Shown: piece by piece, positions 11,327-23,422 of the stretch
Layout of the letters: each line of letters starts with the position of its first letter
How positions within the stretch are numbered: the stretch's first letter is position 1
NCBI GenBank assembly: GCA_035235625.1
Contig: CP141140.1
Coordinates: 45,565,351 to 45,629,350 of the forward strand
DNA length: 64,000 nt
Origin: Saururus chinensis
Taxonomy: Eukaryota > Streptophyta > Magnoliopsida > Piperales > Saururaceae
Direction: 5' to 3'
Program-made: the position numbers and the translations under genes
The notes under the pieces: model-generated
Told to the model about the DNA's origin: nothing
Database searches by the model: none
Seen by the model: the letters and a program-made list of their open reading frames with translations, nothing else

Positions 11327-12829
11327 GTAATTGTTAATCTGCACATTTTCCATGTAACTTATGTTCAGTCACCTTCATGCATAAGATCTTAGCACTACAT
11401 ACTTGCACAATTATCTTAATTCTTGGTGAATTTTACAATTATATGAAAATTTGCTTTTTCTTGTTTAACTTTTTTAATTTGCAAAGCTAGAGGAATGGAA
11501 GGTCCCAGTAAATTACCAAATGCTGGAAACTACCAAAGAGCATTGAAGGAGATTAAGAATTCATGGGTGCCACCCCTTTTCCTCCTGCAGTTATTAAAAG
11601 TGGATTCTCATAGTAATGTTCTAATATTCTTATCCAGTTTGCTAATATTGAATTTAATAAAGTGCATAGAATTCATAATCTGTCAAAGTGATTATGTGAT
11701 ATTTTACCCTATTTCTGAACATCATGTAATTGATATGTGCTTACAATTGCCCATTACAAACATATTTATGTAATTTATGATCATTACTATCTTAAAAACA
11801 TATATTGTAACTATGACATGCAGGGATATCTCATAATTTTCTGCTGAACATGATTCAATTCCAATAGCTCAACTGTAGGGGTTCTTGAAATACTCTGAAA
11901 TTTTCAATTAATTTCTTCAGATTAAGTATTAAAATCAGACTTGCATTACAATTTTAGCATTCCAGTGGATAGTCTAGAAGCAATATATGGCCGTAATGGT
12001 TCCAGATTTTACTTAGTCTCTGCACTCATAATACGTGGCTTTTATTGTTTTAAAATAAATAAATGTATATATAGCTTATACCAAGGAAAATCAGACTGTG
12101 ACAAATGCAAACGAGGAAGAAGTATTGAAGCAGCTCAGCAAATCTAAGATTTTCAATAGGTTAACAACAATTATGGTTTATGAGATGCCAACAACAATAG
12201 GCGTACTGACTTTTTTCATTATGTTTCTGCACTGATTTGCAAATGAAGAACCACCATATTCACAAACTATAAAAAAATCTCAGACAAAAGGGATAACCGT
12301 ATCAAATACCTTAGGGAATATGACTGCCCTTGAAAAAACATGCCAAAAAAGAACAACTTTGATGGCGATTGGGTTCATCAGAGATGGCCAACAGAGGGAA
12401 TTAACAGAGATTGATGACAATTTGTGAGGATGTCGGCTGAACTATGGAGATTGATGCCGATTCATAGGTGATAGACAGAGGGAGGTTGACTGCAATTTGG
12501 GAGACGGCTGATACAGGGAGAATGACGGCGATTTGTGAGACGGACGACGAAGGGAGATTGTCAGCGTCAGAGCTAGGGCACTTCGGGCGAGATTGACAAA
12601 GTTCGGTATGGCAGGAGAGCAAAAGGCATCCCGCGTAGGAGAGGCAATTTTATACGCGCGGGAGATTTGGTTCGGATTTGGCACGAGTTGAGTGTGTTAG
12701 GATTGTGTTGTATATGGCTACGTTGAAAGCCCTATGTAGTACAAGTGGGTCAAGTTGGCTCAGGTCAGGTCTTCATGAATTTATGGACTTCAAAGAAATC
12801 TGGGCTCCAATAAAATTCGGATGCTGAAA
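11327..12829. other. CACTA interior without a recognised gene
   Basis: Short open frames exist (for example 11495-11773 and 11941-12147 on the plus strand), but none resembles a protein I know. A more GC-rich block at about 12360-12680 could be the promoter or 5' region of the minus-strand tnpA-like gene. That placement is inferred from position only. Confidence 0.35.
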
Positions 12830-13156
12830 TAGTGATGCCGCCGGATCAGGTTTGGGTCGGGTTTTGCCAAACCCGAACCCGATACCATATAACAAAACTC
12901 TAACCCAAACCCGACCTGACCTGACCCAACCCGACCTGAACCTAAACTTGACCTGTTTGACCCGAATAGAATAAAAAAATATTTTTTTAATAATTTTTTT
13001 CATTTTTTTAAACAATAATATTAAAAAATATATAAATATATAAATTTTATATTTATATTTATATTCGGATCGGGTTGGATCACCTAAACCTGAACCCGAC
13101 CCATTAGGGTCGGGTCGGGGTTTACCATTAATTACCCGACCCGAGTGGCATCCCTA
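12830..13156. mobile_element. Small non-autonomous hAT-type element (MITE)
   Basis: The ends are imperfect inverted repeats: left tagtgatgccgccggatcag, right (reversed) tagggatgccactcgggtcg. The flanks are tgctgaaa (12822-12829) and cgctgaaa (13157-13164), a 7/8 match to an 8-bp target duplication, the hAT length. The 327-bp interior is made of runs of cccgaaccc / gggtcgggt words around an AT-rich core, a layout common in plant hAT MITEs. It is nested inside the CACTA element. Confidence 0.8.
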
Positions 13157-13289
13157 CGCTGAAATGATATACGAATTCGCTAATCTTCATTCCAATATAG
13201 GATATGGAATGAAGATTTAGATTCTACTAATTGAAAAATGAAGATTGAAGACAAAATTTCACAAAGACACAGTCTATTTGTGCTGTTTT

Positions 13290-13475
13290 ATGGCCAACGT
13301 GAAGAAATACCTCCACGGCGTGCGACTCCCTTCGTCGTGGGATTCCCTGTTTTCTGGTTGATGTGCAGCATGCGACTCTTCTTTGTCATGGGATTCCCGT
13401 TTTCTGGCCGATGTGAAGAAATCCCTCCGCGGTGTGTGACTCCTCTTCATGTAGTGGGATTCCCAGTTTAGGGTT
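13290..13475 (-). repeat. About 60-bp tandem repeat, three units
   Basis: Three successive, imperfect units share gaagaaatccctcc, gtgcgactcc and gtgggattccc. The homologous place in dispersed repeat copy 1 (1880-1945) has one unit only. The middle unit is shorter. The 77-codon frame across it is a by-product of the repeat. Confidence 0.7.
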
Positions 13476-14220
13476 AAATTTTATTTAACGTGATTCTTAA
13501 AAATATCATTGCTTACTTAGTGTATCTATTTTGAGTAGATTAGTCATGAAACGCAGGAGTGGAAGTGGGAGTTAGTTTTTTTTAGTGGGAAGTATTGCCG
13601 GTTTATTTGAGGCTTTATCAAAAAACAATTGAAGGAGGAATTCTACGTGGTCTCATGTATTATTATATTAAAAATTTTTTTGATTAAAATCTAACACTTT
13701 TAATGCTGAGTTAATTATAATATAAATAAGCCCAGGCCATCCAGGGTCATATGTGATATGAGTCAATTAATTTTTAAAAATGTTTTTAAAAAAATGTAAC
13801 TTGAACCTGACCAAAACGTATGTACCATACTTTATATATATATACATCTACCCAGTTGTCATCCATCTAGTTCATATATAGTCACACATAGGCCCATGAA
13901 TCATAAGTTGTCACATCAAAATCTGACAACATAATTAAGTGTACTTCATGTATGAACTCATACTTTATGGGTTGTTTGATCTAAGGTCTGACGATACAAA
14001 CGTTTTATTTTGATAATTATATTTACACACAAAATCTTTACAAGTTAACATGTAAAATTAAAAAATTATTTAATATTTTTTGTATTTATTTCTATAATAA
14101 GGTTATTTTTTAAGTTTTCTAAATATTTAAATTAGTTCATGTTTAGGTATGCATGGATCATGCTGAAGTTACCATATCTAAATGAAAACATATTCAGGCT
14201 TCAAATAACCCAACCCGATC
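13290..14220 (-). repeat. Dispersed non-coding repeat, copy 2 (inverted)
   Basis: This is the reverse-complement counterpart of 600-1945. The shared blocks appear in the expected reversed order. It is shorter than copy 1 and sits inside the CACTA element, so it was either carried in by that element or inserted later. The neighbouring stretch 14200-14340 has further ggttaggtc/gacctaacc words like those in the hAT element. Confidence 0.6.
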
Positions 14221-15539
14221 TCGAAGAACCGACATATGTCAGACTGGGTTAGGTCCAACAGACTCGATTCATATCTCAAGTTAGGTCCCGCAAAACTTGA
14301 CCTAACCTGACCCGAGATGTAGCCCTAGTCTTGTAAGTAGTAAAACTTAGACCGAATATGATACTAATAGCTTAATTCCTACCCTGACCCAATGTAGCCC
14401 ATTTTGGAAAAAAAAATTATTTTAGATTATAATATACTATTTAATATAATATTGACAGATAAATTGGAATACAACTTGGTGGCTTTTAAAAATTCGTATT
14501 GTTTATTACTAGTTATTTTGTTTTCAAAAAAGAGAAAGAATATCAAATATACTAGCAAATAGTTATTTTTTACACTAAAAATAAATTATTATATAATATA
14601 TTAAAGAGGAATATCATCAAAGTTTTTTATTAGTCAAATTATTTTAATTTAGAAGAAAAAATAATATAATATTCCACTAACGGGAGTTGAGGACTTGTAG
14701 GCAATTGTCTGTTCATGTTAAAACACACTGGTCAAAAGGAATAAATTACAACCAATGATTAATAACATGCACTATGGTCCTAAATAATTAAATAAGTTAC
14801 AAGCTTTCATGTTAAGGTAGTAGTAATGTTTTTCATGATATTTATATGGATAAAATTTAATAGTACTAGTAAATAGTTCATTTTTTAAAATAAATAATTT
14901 TATAATATAATATAGTAAATTATTATTATTTTTTTATTAAAGAGTACTATATTAACTTACGTATTTTATAATTAATATTATTTAACTGTATTATATAAAT
15001 TATTAAAATAAAAAATAATTTATTTATATTTATATAATTTAATAGTACTAATAAATAGTCATTTTTTAAAAAGTTATATATAATATAATAAAAATATATT
15101 TACTAATTTTATTAATTTATGTATTTCATATTTTATATTATTCAATTATATTATATAAATTATCATAACTTTTTAACAAATTATTGTTAGTATATCAAAA
15201 CATTATCACATATTTAAACCTTTGAATAGCTTGGGTTTACATTGTGTTTTTTTTAAAATTAATTTTAAAATTAAATAATTAAATATCGATTATGGCAAAT
15301 TCATAAACGTACCACCCCTTAAACCATATTGTTATTTTTAGTTTTTTAAAATTTCAAACATGTTCTTCGTACATTTGTCAAGTGTCAAGACAAGTAACTA
15401 ATACACCATGCTTTTTATTAAGCATATTTAATGACCTTTTTTTATGGCGTGTCGAGAATAAGTATACGTTTAGAGATGTCATGAATAAATATACGTTTAG
15501 TAACACTATTCATAAAGCATCACAAATATAGTGTTATTT
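14221..15539. other. Very AT-rich CACTA interior
   Basis: Long runs of A and T with no coding region, splice signal or repeat that I can support. Confidence 0.5.
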
Positions 15540-16395
15540 TTATTTTTAAAAATTTAAAGAAAATTAGTGACAGTTTTGTAAAGTGTCGCTACAAGTTTTT
15601 TATTAGCGATGCAATTTAAAGAAGTCACTACCAGTATCATTAGTTTCTTTACTAGCGACGCTTCATAAAACTGTCTTTAATAGTTATTTCAAAAAAAATT
15701 AAACAATTTTAAATATAACTTGTAGCAACACTTCACAAAAAGCGTCGCTAATAACCATCTTGTAGCGACACATTTTAAAAAGCGTCGCTACTAAGCCAAC
15801 ATATAGCGACGCATTCTAAAAGCATTGCTAATAAGCCCCCCACTAGCAACGCTTCATAAAATTGTCCTTAATAGTTGTTTAAAAAAAACTAAATAATTTA
15901 AAATATAAGTTATAGCGACGCTTCACAAAAAGCGTCGCTAATAAACCAACTTGTAGCGACACATTTTAAACAGAGTCGCTAATAAGCCCACTTATAGCGA
16001 TGTATTTTTAAAAAGCGTTGCTAATAAGCCCACTTGTAGCGACACTTTATCTAGCGACACTTTAGATTTTATCTAAAGTGTCGCTACTAGTTGCCTTATT
16101 AGTGACGCTTCTATGGAGCGTCACTACTAAGCCACTTGTAGTGACGCTTTCTGTAAAGCGTCGCAAATAAATTATACACTTAGTGACGGTTTACAAAAGC
16201 ATCACTACTAATCCACCTTTTAGCAACGGTGTACTAAAAGCATCCCAATAAGTAAATTATTATTGACGCTGTTAGTAAAGCGTCGCAACAAGTATATTTT
16301 ATTTGCGATGCTTTGTAAAATGTCGCAAATAATAGTTATTAGCGACACTTTCGAAAGCATCGCAAATAAAAGCGTTGCGACTGCCCAATTTTGTT
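15540..16395. repeat. CACTA right subterminal repeat array
   Basis: This stretch is dense in tagcgacgctt and aagcgtcgcta motifs, many arranged as inverted pairs about 20-30 bp apart. It mirrors 4460-5115 and directly precedes the right terminus at 16401. Two near-identical unit families alternate in 15720-16030. Confidence 0.85.
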
Positions 16396-17499
16396 GTAGT
16401 GGATATGTCAAAGTTACCACCAATGAAATCAGTAGATAATCTGAGTGATGAACAAAGTCCGAGGTGAGAGACCGACTTTGAAACAAGATTCACTGCCTTA
16501 GTACAAGGCTTCTCTAGCGACCCACTCCCAAGATACAACGAACCTTCTCCTTGTAATCCTTGGTGCACTTTAATGATTAGCAAAACAAATTCTGGAAGAG
16601 AACTATTTCCCACACACCAAATTTCTGAAAGTTGACTCCTTTTTGGATGATCATTTGAGGAAAAGAGAAATTAGAAAGAAATTCATGAAGAAGAAGTTCT
16701 TCTCTGAGAAATGAGAGTTAGGGACATCCCCTTGTACTTAGAATCCCCTAATCTCAAGTTCAAGAGAGGTTTAATGAGAAAAGGAACGTTAAATGAATAA
16801 ATTTAACCTATTTTATAATTGAACCCCTGATGATTAATCGATCACTACCATTAAGTGATCCATTGTTTAACCCATGGTCTAATTTAATGCTGGCAAGAAA
16901 CAGGTGTCAATCGCTCGCTTAATCCATAGATCGATCTTATTACCTCTCAACCAGGCAAAGCAAATGAATGTAAAAAGTGTTGATCAATCAATCCACAATC
17001 TTTTTTAATACATCACTTTCCAGCATTCCCTTGTTAAAACTAAAAAAACATTTTGAAACCCTTTGATGGCAATAGGGCAATAGTACACTATGTTTTTGAT
17101 GAAAGGTGTCTTTGAAGCTTGAACATCCATCTAGTTGATATACCTTTATCTCTCCAAGTTATAAGTGAACTTTTTCTTGAACTTGAGTTTTATCAGGGTG
17201 GCGCATTACGGTCATACGCCGATATCTTGATTGTATGAGTGCAACTTCTAGAAAATCACCCCATGATTTTCAATTTCAGCCAAAGTAACACTCATATAGG
17301 TGAGAATCTCCAAGGATATTTTTGCAAAATAACACCCTACCTTTATAGCCTTGATCTCAATAAAATAATAGTAAATCTTTTATCTGGAGTAGAGCACCTA
17401 CACCATAGGAATGAGAACACAATAAAAAATGTACTTTCTAGTTACTAGTTAGCTTGTTTTTCCCATCGAATCTACTTTGTGGGTTCTCCGCTCATGTAG

Positions 17500-18766
17500 A
17501 TTGGGTTGCCACTAACCACAACTCATGGTATTAGCTTTAATCTCATTCCCCTCAATAAAAGTTGGACTTGTCTTCTTGATAATCCTTTCATCAAATGATC
17601 TGCTAGGTTATCATCTGACCTAATATACCTCAGAGTAATAACTCCATTGGAGTTTAACTTGCAAGATTTTATATCTCAGTTCTAGATGCCTAGAGGACTT
17701 CCTATTATGATTCTTACTACGTACTTTGCAATAGTAGCTTGTTTATCATAGTGAATCAAAATAGGCGGAATGGGCTTGTTCAACATGGGTAACTCGAACA
17801 AATGATCCCGAAGCCATTTAGCTTCTCCTCCAACCAAATCAAGAGCTACCATCTTCGATTCCACAGTAGACTGGTGATTAAAGTCTGCCTAGCTGACTTC
17901 CAAGCAATTGCTCCACCACCCAATGTGAATAAATACCCACTAGTTGCCTTAACATCTATAGAATCTAAAATCCAATTTGCATCACTATAACCCATAAGAA
18001 ATAGTTCCTTTCAAATATCTATATACCCTTTCTATGGCAATCTAATAAGATGTATCTCAGTTTTTAGTGTACCTGCTCAATCTCCCCACAACAAAAGGAA
18101 ATATCTGGTCTACTACAATTAGCCAAATAATTCAAACTTCTTATAATTTGTGAGTATTTGAGCTGAGGCACACTATCCCCACAATTCTTTTTTAGTTTAA
18201 CACATATGGGGTACTTACATGTTTGGAGTTGATGTAGTTGCACTTCAATATCTTTTCCATATAATGCGTCTAACTCAACTTTATGTCTTCAAGAGACCTA
18301 TAAATCTTAATTCCCAGCACATCATTTGCAACTCGAAGATCTTTCATATCAAAATTCTTATTTAGAAATCTTTTGGTTTGCATGATTTTACTATTATCTT
18401 TGCCAAAGACAAGAATGCCATCAACATATAGACATAAAATAATATGTGTTATGCCACCATTTTTCTAATAAAGACATTTATCAGACACACATGCAACAAA
18501 TAAGGAGCTTTTTCTAGACCATATAAGGATCTAATTAACTTACACACTTTCTTCTTTTGCCTACGCGCTACATATCCCTCTGGCAAATCCATATACACCC
18601 CTTCTTCTACTTCACCAGATAAGAATGTTGTCTTGATATCCATGTGGTGAATCTCAAGGTTGTAATGAGCAGTCAGTGCTAAAAGCACTCTAATAGTAGT
18701 TATTCTAGAAACAAGAGAATAAGTATCAAAGTAATATAGACCTTCCTATGAGAACATATGTATCAT
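17500..18766 (-). pseudogene. Ty1/copia reverse transcriptase and RNase H remnant
   Basis: This is a minus-strand fossil. The reverse transcriptase start includes LLALTAHYNLEIHHMDIKTT and VCKLIRSLYGLEKAP. The RNase H part includes LDLVGGEAKWL and ILIHYDKQATIA, with a trace of the usual ending near 17560. The order matches the copia lineage (reverse transcriptase then RNase H, next to the 3' LTR). It is broken many times. Homology to copia stops abruptly near 18766. Confidence 0.85.
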
Positions 18767-20940
18767 ATATTAGGTTAATTAGCTAATTTATTTCTCAAAA
18801 TTATGTCAAAAATCTTAGGTAAATACATAGTCTTAAAATTTGATTATATGTAGTTGTAGTTGAGTCAAATTTAGAATTGATAGACCCAATAATAGGAGCG
18901 GAAATATTCTTATGGCTCAAGACAAAGGGTTGAAGAATGTTAAAGGTTTATGAAGATTATTCAAATCACATTTGCATACCAAAATTATTTTAAGAAGTTT
19001 CATAAGTGAATTTAGGGTTTCAGGATGTTTTAGGGTAAAATGGCAAAACTAAAATTACACAGTCACATCAACCAATTGTTGGATAAAGTACTAAATAGAA
19101 TGATCTATTGGTACTTGAATTAGACCTGTGTAAAATGAGCCAAATGTTAATGATCGAACTCTTCATATATCAATCAATCGGTCGAAGTATCATGTGTTCA
19201 GAAAATAGCAAATAATCGATCACTGCCTAAAATGATCGATTGCTAAAAATTCTAGTTGCATTAAATAACTCATTCCAACTTGAAATTATTTCCTTGTTGA
19301 ATCCAAAGGCCTAAATTGTTTTGGAAGACTATATAAAGGATAAGAAGGAACAAATTTTGAGAGAGGAAAACTTAGAGAAAAGTAGAGATGAAGTTTCTAC
19401 ATTTGCTTGTTGTTTTCCTTGAAGAATTCACATGGAGTTTTGAAGAGAAGATCATTCGTAAATTCATGAAGTTATTCTAAAACTGAAGAGAAGAGATTTC
19501 ACACAAACATTTCAAAGGATTTGTATCAAGTCTTCAATGGGAGATTAAAAATTCAAAAAGGCAAAAGTCAATACATCAAGAGGAGATTGTTGAAGGTTAG
19601 ATAAAGACAGACAAAGTAAGAAGGAAGAAAAGTTTCAAACGCATGAGAAAGAAGACTTGGAGACCAACAACAAAAATTTTTTTTGGAGATTTAAACAAAA
19701 TAAGTTTTTGTTAGAGTCAAAACAAAAGTTGGTGGTTTGCTTTGTGTTGATGTAATTATCTTGCTTGTTAGTAGTACATTGCTTTAGTTCATTGGAACTG
19801 TTATCGTTTTTTTACCCAAGTTTGGGTTTTTCACATTAATTGTTGTGTTTGCATGTGTGGATTAAATGTTTTAAGTTTGATAGATTGATACATTGTAATT
19901 GCTCTTTGAGAGAAGATTTACTTGTTTTCGCTTGAAAGAAAATTCTATGCAAAGAGGCCATATCTCATAGTCTTTATCTTTGTTAGAGAATCAGACCAGG
20001 GGCTATACGGTGATCTGCTAAGTTGAGTACATGAATATTAAACTCACAAGTGTAGCTGAGTTGCATTTATTGATACATTGAGTTTGCTTCAGGATATCAA
20101 TCTATTTTGGCATATAGTGCATCACTATCTTGCTTATTCTTCTAAAAAGGTGTGTTTTGTTCAATTTGTTTACTTGTCAATATAAATTTCACCATGTCTA
20201 ATTTTTATTCTTCTAGTGATAATAAGGATTTAGATTTTGAAAATATTTTTAGACAACCCATTGGATCGAGTAAAACATGTAGAAATTAGAGAAAATTGTC
20301 AGGCAAAGACAATAGAATCTATTTTTATTGACAATTTTCAATTGGTTGAAGAACTAAAGAAAAAGCTTCAAACATTGGAGAGTGAGCTTGAGAAAGAGAG
20401 GATAAAATCAAGATCTTTAGAATATAAACTTGTATCTACTAATGAAGAAGAAAATGCCTTCAAATTTAAAAAAAGTAATCTTCTAGAAAAGATAAAATTC
20501 TTAGAGAATGAAATTCATAAAAGAGTAGACACAAATAAGGATTATTTGATGAAGATTGAAGTTTTAGAGAGTGAATTGAAAATTTCTCAAGAAAAATTGA
20601 AATATTTCACTTCAGGGTAGGAGAAGTTTGATAAAATGTTATGCATAAGACAAGATAGTAATGATAAATGAAGACTAGGGTTTAAAGAGCCAAATTCTAC
20701 CAGTTCTAATAGTGTCACTAAGTTTGTTAAAGTTAAAGTACCCATGCACACTAGGAAGGTGATTCCAAAAGTTGACAATGTATCAAAACTTAATAATCCT
20801 CATAGGAATCAAAGTACAAAGTCAAACCTTATGAAAAGACATGAAAAAGGTGATAATCATAAGTCATTCTTAATTAGACAAATTTAAGCTATGAAACACA
20901 ACATAAATTGCCTTAATTAATGTGCCATGAACAAATATAA
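18767..20940 (+). mobile_element. LTR-retrotransposon remnant C (LTR-like region and gag-like frame)
   Basis: Roughly 19080-20170 looks like an LTR or 5' region on the plus strand. It has a TATA-like ctatataaagg at about 19330, followed by a long AT-rich leader. The part 19730-20070 recurs in inverted orientation at 63660-64000, which shows it is a dispersed family. A gag-like coding remnant follows (20190-20880). I could not fix the LTR ends or a target duplication. It is broken and old. Confidence 0.5.
20237..20620 (+). pseudogene. Coiled-coil gag-like frame of remnant C
   Basis: The frame encodes 127 residues dominated by a long, charged coiled coil (for example LKKKLQTLESELEKERIKSR). Similar coiled coils occur in the C-terminal half of some copia-type gag proteins. 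No zinc knuckle is visible. It is assigned to the retroelement mainly by its position downstream of the LTR-like region. Confidence 0.4.
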
Positions 20941-22957
20941 AACTTAGGAAAGTTATGGTGCTCTATACTCGAAAATTTTGCCTAAAAAGAGGAAAGAAAT
21001 CAATTCAAATCATAGGAAACCTCAAGACAAAGCACATGGCTTAGAAAACATACACCAATATCCACACCAGAGAAGGTTACTCAAGAAAATAGGAAAAAAA
21101 TCTTCAAATTTAGATTAGAAAAGATGTCTTAGAGACTATATATCTTAAATTTATAGAGCAAGGAAGCCCAACTTAAGTTGCCTTAGAATTGGTTGGCTAG
21201 GAAAAGCTAAAGAGTGTCATTTTCAAGTAAAAAGATTTTGATTTGTGTCCATAATCTAATTCTTTCTATCATTTGGACATTAATATTTTTAATTTTTTCA
21301 CATTTTACTTTGTTTTTACATGTCTTTTAATTCATAGGTTTTGAATAGAAAACAAAATTGAATATGATCAAAAACACACAAAAATTAGTGTACTTTTGCT
21401 TGAGTTTGCAAATTGACTATGTTTTGATTTTTGATTAGTTTATCTTTTGAGACATATTGAAATTAATTTTCTTTCAAGCAAAAAAACAACATGATTAGTG
21501 GTCAAACATACCTTAACAAAGAGAAGGATACACCAAGGAGAGTAAACATCAATTTTTTTTAGTTAATGTTGCAAATATCTAATATTAAAAACTTGCACAC
21601 ATCATGTTGACACTCAAGCTACTTTTGAGTATGAACATCAAGAGAAAATTTTTAAACATAAGTTGACTTATGCATTTGGATTTTGGTAGATTAGGTGATC
21701 AAATTAGAGGATCTTTAGCTAGATTTCTATTTATAATTCAAAAAAAAAAAATTTAATTATAATATACATCAAAGTTTGAGCCTTATGTATTTTAATATCT
21801 TTATGATAAAAGAATTGTCTTGGTAAAGATGATGGGGAAGGGCTACCTAGTTAGGTTAGCCCAGCTTAGTGTGAAGATCTCATCCACTTGATATTAAGAA
21901 AATTGAATGTAAAAGAAAGAAAACAAAGAAAAAGAATAATTTTTTTTTTATGAAAGTAGAAATGATAAAGAAGAAGCTAAGCCCTAAAAAAATGATTTGA
22001 GGGAAAATATCATAATTCAAAATAAGGCATGAGCATATTGATTATGAGCTTTTGATTGTTTTTATCTTTTTAGAAAATACATGTACATAAATTCTAGTAA
22101 AAAAGAGTTGAAAAATGTGAACTTAGTCTTTACTAAGGTATGAAAAAATTTATCTCAGTTTAGTTAAAAGTAATCTTGCGAGATTCAACATTAAAACATA
22201 CAAGAGTTTACTACATTGCTGGTTTTCTTCAATAATTATTAAAAGATGATTAATGTGTCAAAAAGAACAAAATAATATTGACAATCACATACCAAATGGG
22301 TTGACTAATCAAAGGCAAGGTATTAATGGACATAATCTATTGATGCACTGAGATTAAATAAAAAATATTTAAAAAATTATCGGAAGGAGGTGAACTTGCT
22401 TATTTTCATTGTTAAATTTTTAATTTGAGTTCTGGGTATTAGAAAAATTTTATATTGATTTGAATGTCATTCAATATTTTTTCAAATTTTTGGATTTTTT
22501 AATTTTACAAATCTTTTTTTTAAGAAAATAAAAAATCACATTTATTTCAAAATCGATCAATCAATCCTCGTGATTGATCGCTGGTCGGATTTTAGTGTCG
22601 AAGCACTTTTTTAATATTTGGTTGCACTTCATTTCAAATATATTTCACTCCAAACTCTCTCATAAACTTCTTGAGAGAGATTGAGGCAATTTGAGGATTT
22701 TTTGTACATTTAAAGATCGGATTTTCACATCAAATTTGAACTTTTGTTCACAGCCATTGTCTGTTCTATATCTAAATTTTTTGTTTTTAGTGAATTTTAA
22801 ATGGATTTCAACAAGGTTTGAATTAATAGGATTGTTAGAAATAGTTAGATCTATCTTATTCTAAAGTTTCATGTGATTTGATTTGTCAAATTTTGAGATT
22901 TCACGAAAAATTACTTGTGGTTTCAACTTTTCTTCAAATTTTGGGCATTTTTCAATA
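20941..22957. other. AT-rich retroelement-like non-coding DNA
   Basis: No gene is seen. A gatcaatcaatc / gattgatcg word near 22551-22580 resembles LTR-proximal words at 16910, 19200 and 63210-63310. The stretch from about 22600 to 22957 is the left flank of the MULE and should be continuous with 44055 onward. Confidence 0.4.
22949..22957. repeat. MULE target duplication, left copy
   Basis: The 9-bp ttttcaata lies directly left of the MULE terminus and matches ttttcaaaa at 44055-44063 at 8 of 9 positions. Nine base pairs is the usual Mutator length. Confidence 0.75.
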
Positions 22958-23178
22958 GGAAAATTATATAAATAATAATTAAAAAACTATTTACCACTTT
23001 AGACTATTTTCCAAAGTGGTGTTCCTGCATGGGGTTTTTTTTAGTTGATTTCATCCTTTAGAAGGACGAAATCGGGTTTAAGCTGATTTCGTCCCAACGT
23101 AAGTTGATTTCGTCCTTCTAAACAACGAAATCGTGACACATACCATTTCGGTGTTCGATTCTTAACGATTCTAATTTA
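22958..23178. repeat. MULE left terminal inverted repeat
   Basis: It pairs with 43770-44054. Inside it, gatttcgtccttctaaac and its reverse complement alternate several times, so each arm of the terminal repeat is itself made of short palindromes. Confidence 0.85.
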
Positions 23179-23230
23179 AAAAAAAAACTATTTAAAACTA
23201 ACTTTATCACCTGTCCCTGTTCATTCATTC

Positions 23231-23302
23231 AATGCATACGCAATACATACACAATTGCATTCATTCAATGCATACACAATACATACACAATTGCATTCAT
23301 TC
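23231..23302. repeat. 36-bp tandem repeat, two units
   Basis: Two adjacent 36-bp units contain attcaatgcatac and acacaattgcattc and differ by one base. They lie between the MULE terminal repeat and the 3' end of the PMD gene. Confidence 0.75.
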
Positions 23303-23422
23303 CACCCATTTCATGCATAACAAATATAACATTAAAGTACATCATAGACAAATATCAAATATATTACATCACAAGTTAAAAAAATATTTAGTTAAAAATA
23401 AACATGTAAAAAAATTAATGTC

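Larger units (their letters stand above)
4449..16401. mobile_element. Complete CACTA (En/Spm) element with captured host gene pieces
   Basis: The left end reads cactataagaaaatgggg and the right end, reversed, cactacaacaaaattgggc. Both are flanked by the same triplet, gat (4446-4448 and 16402-16404), which is the 3-bp target duplication typical of this superfamily. Dense subterminal palindromic repeats lie inside each end. The target is the 3' LTR of a Ty1/copia fossil; the LTR sequence resumes across the element when compared with the relative at 56310-56650. The interior holds a tnpA/Transposase_24-type gene on the minus strand (9391-10770), part of a prolyl oligopeptidase gene (minus, 5287-8305), a cyclin B exon (plus, 11202-11326), an unidentified exon (8803-8893), a small hAT-type element (12830-13156) and a dispersed repeat (13290-14220). 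I find no TNP2 (DDE) transposase, so it is probably non-autonomous. Confidence 0.9.
4417..18766 (-). mobile_element. Ty1/copia remnant A (3' part), split by a CACTA element
   Basis: This is the 3' part of a minus-strand Ty1/copia fossil. Reverse transcriptase and RNase H remnants lie at 17500-18766. A purine-rich tract precedes the 3' LTR, which starts at 17026 (tgctggaaagtgatg on the minus strand) and ends near 4417. The LTR is interrupted by the CACTA element at 4449-16401; without it the LTR is about 656 bp, the same as the related 5' LTR at 56307-63346. The coding part is broken many times and the sequence is old. Gag, protease and integrase are not seen next to it. Confidence 0.8.

Noticed and set aside
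15540-16395. CRISPR-like short regular repeats
   Set aside because: The motifs are palindromic pairs with irregular spacing at the end of a CACTA element in a plant genome. There are no unique spacers of constant length and no cas genes.
16700-17026. Tandem copia elements sharing one LTR
   Set aside because: The sequence left of the LTR (16405-16690, 4417-4445) first looked like the start of a second internal region. Matching it to the LTR at 56307-63346 shows it is the rest of the same LTR, split by the CACTA element.
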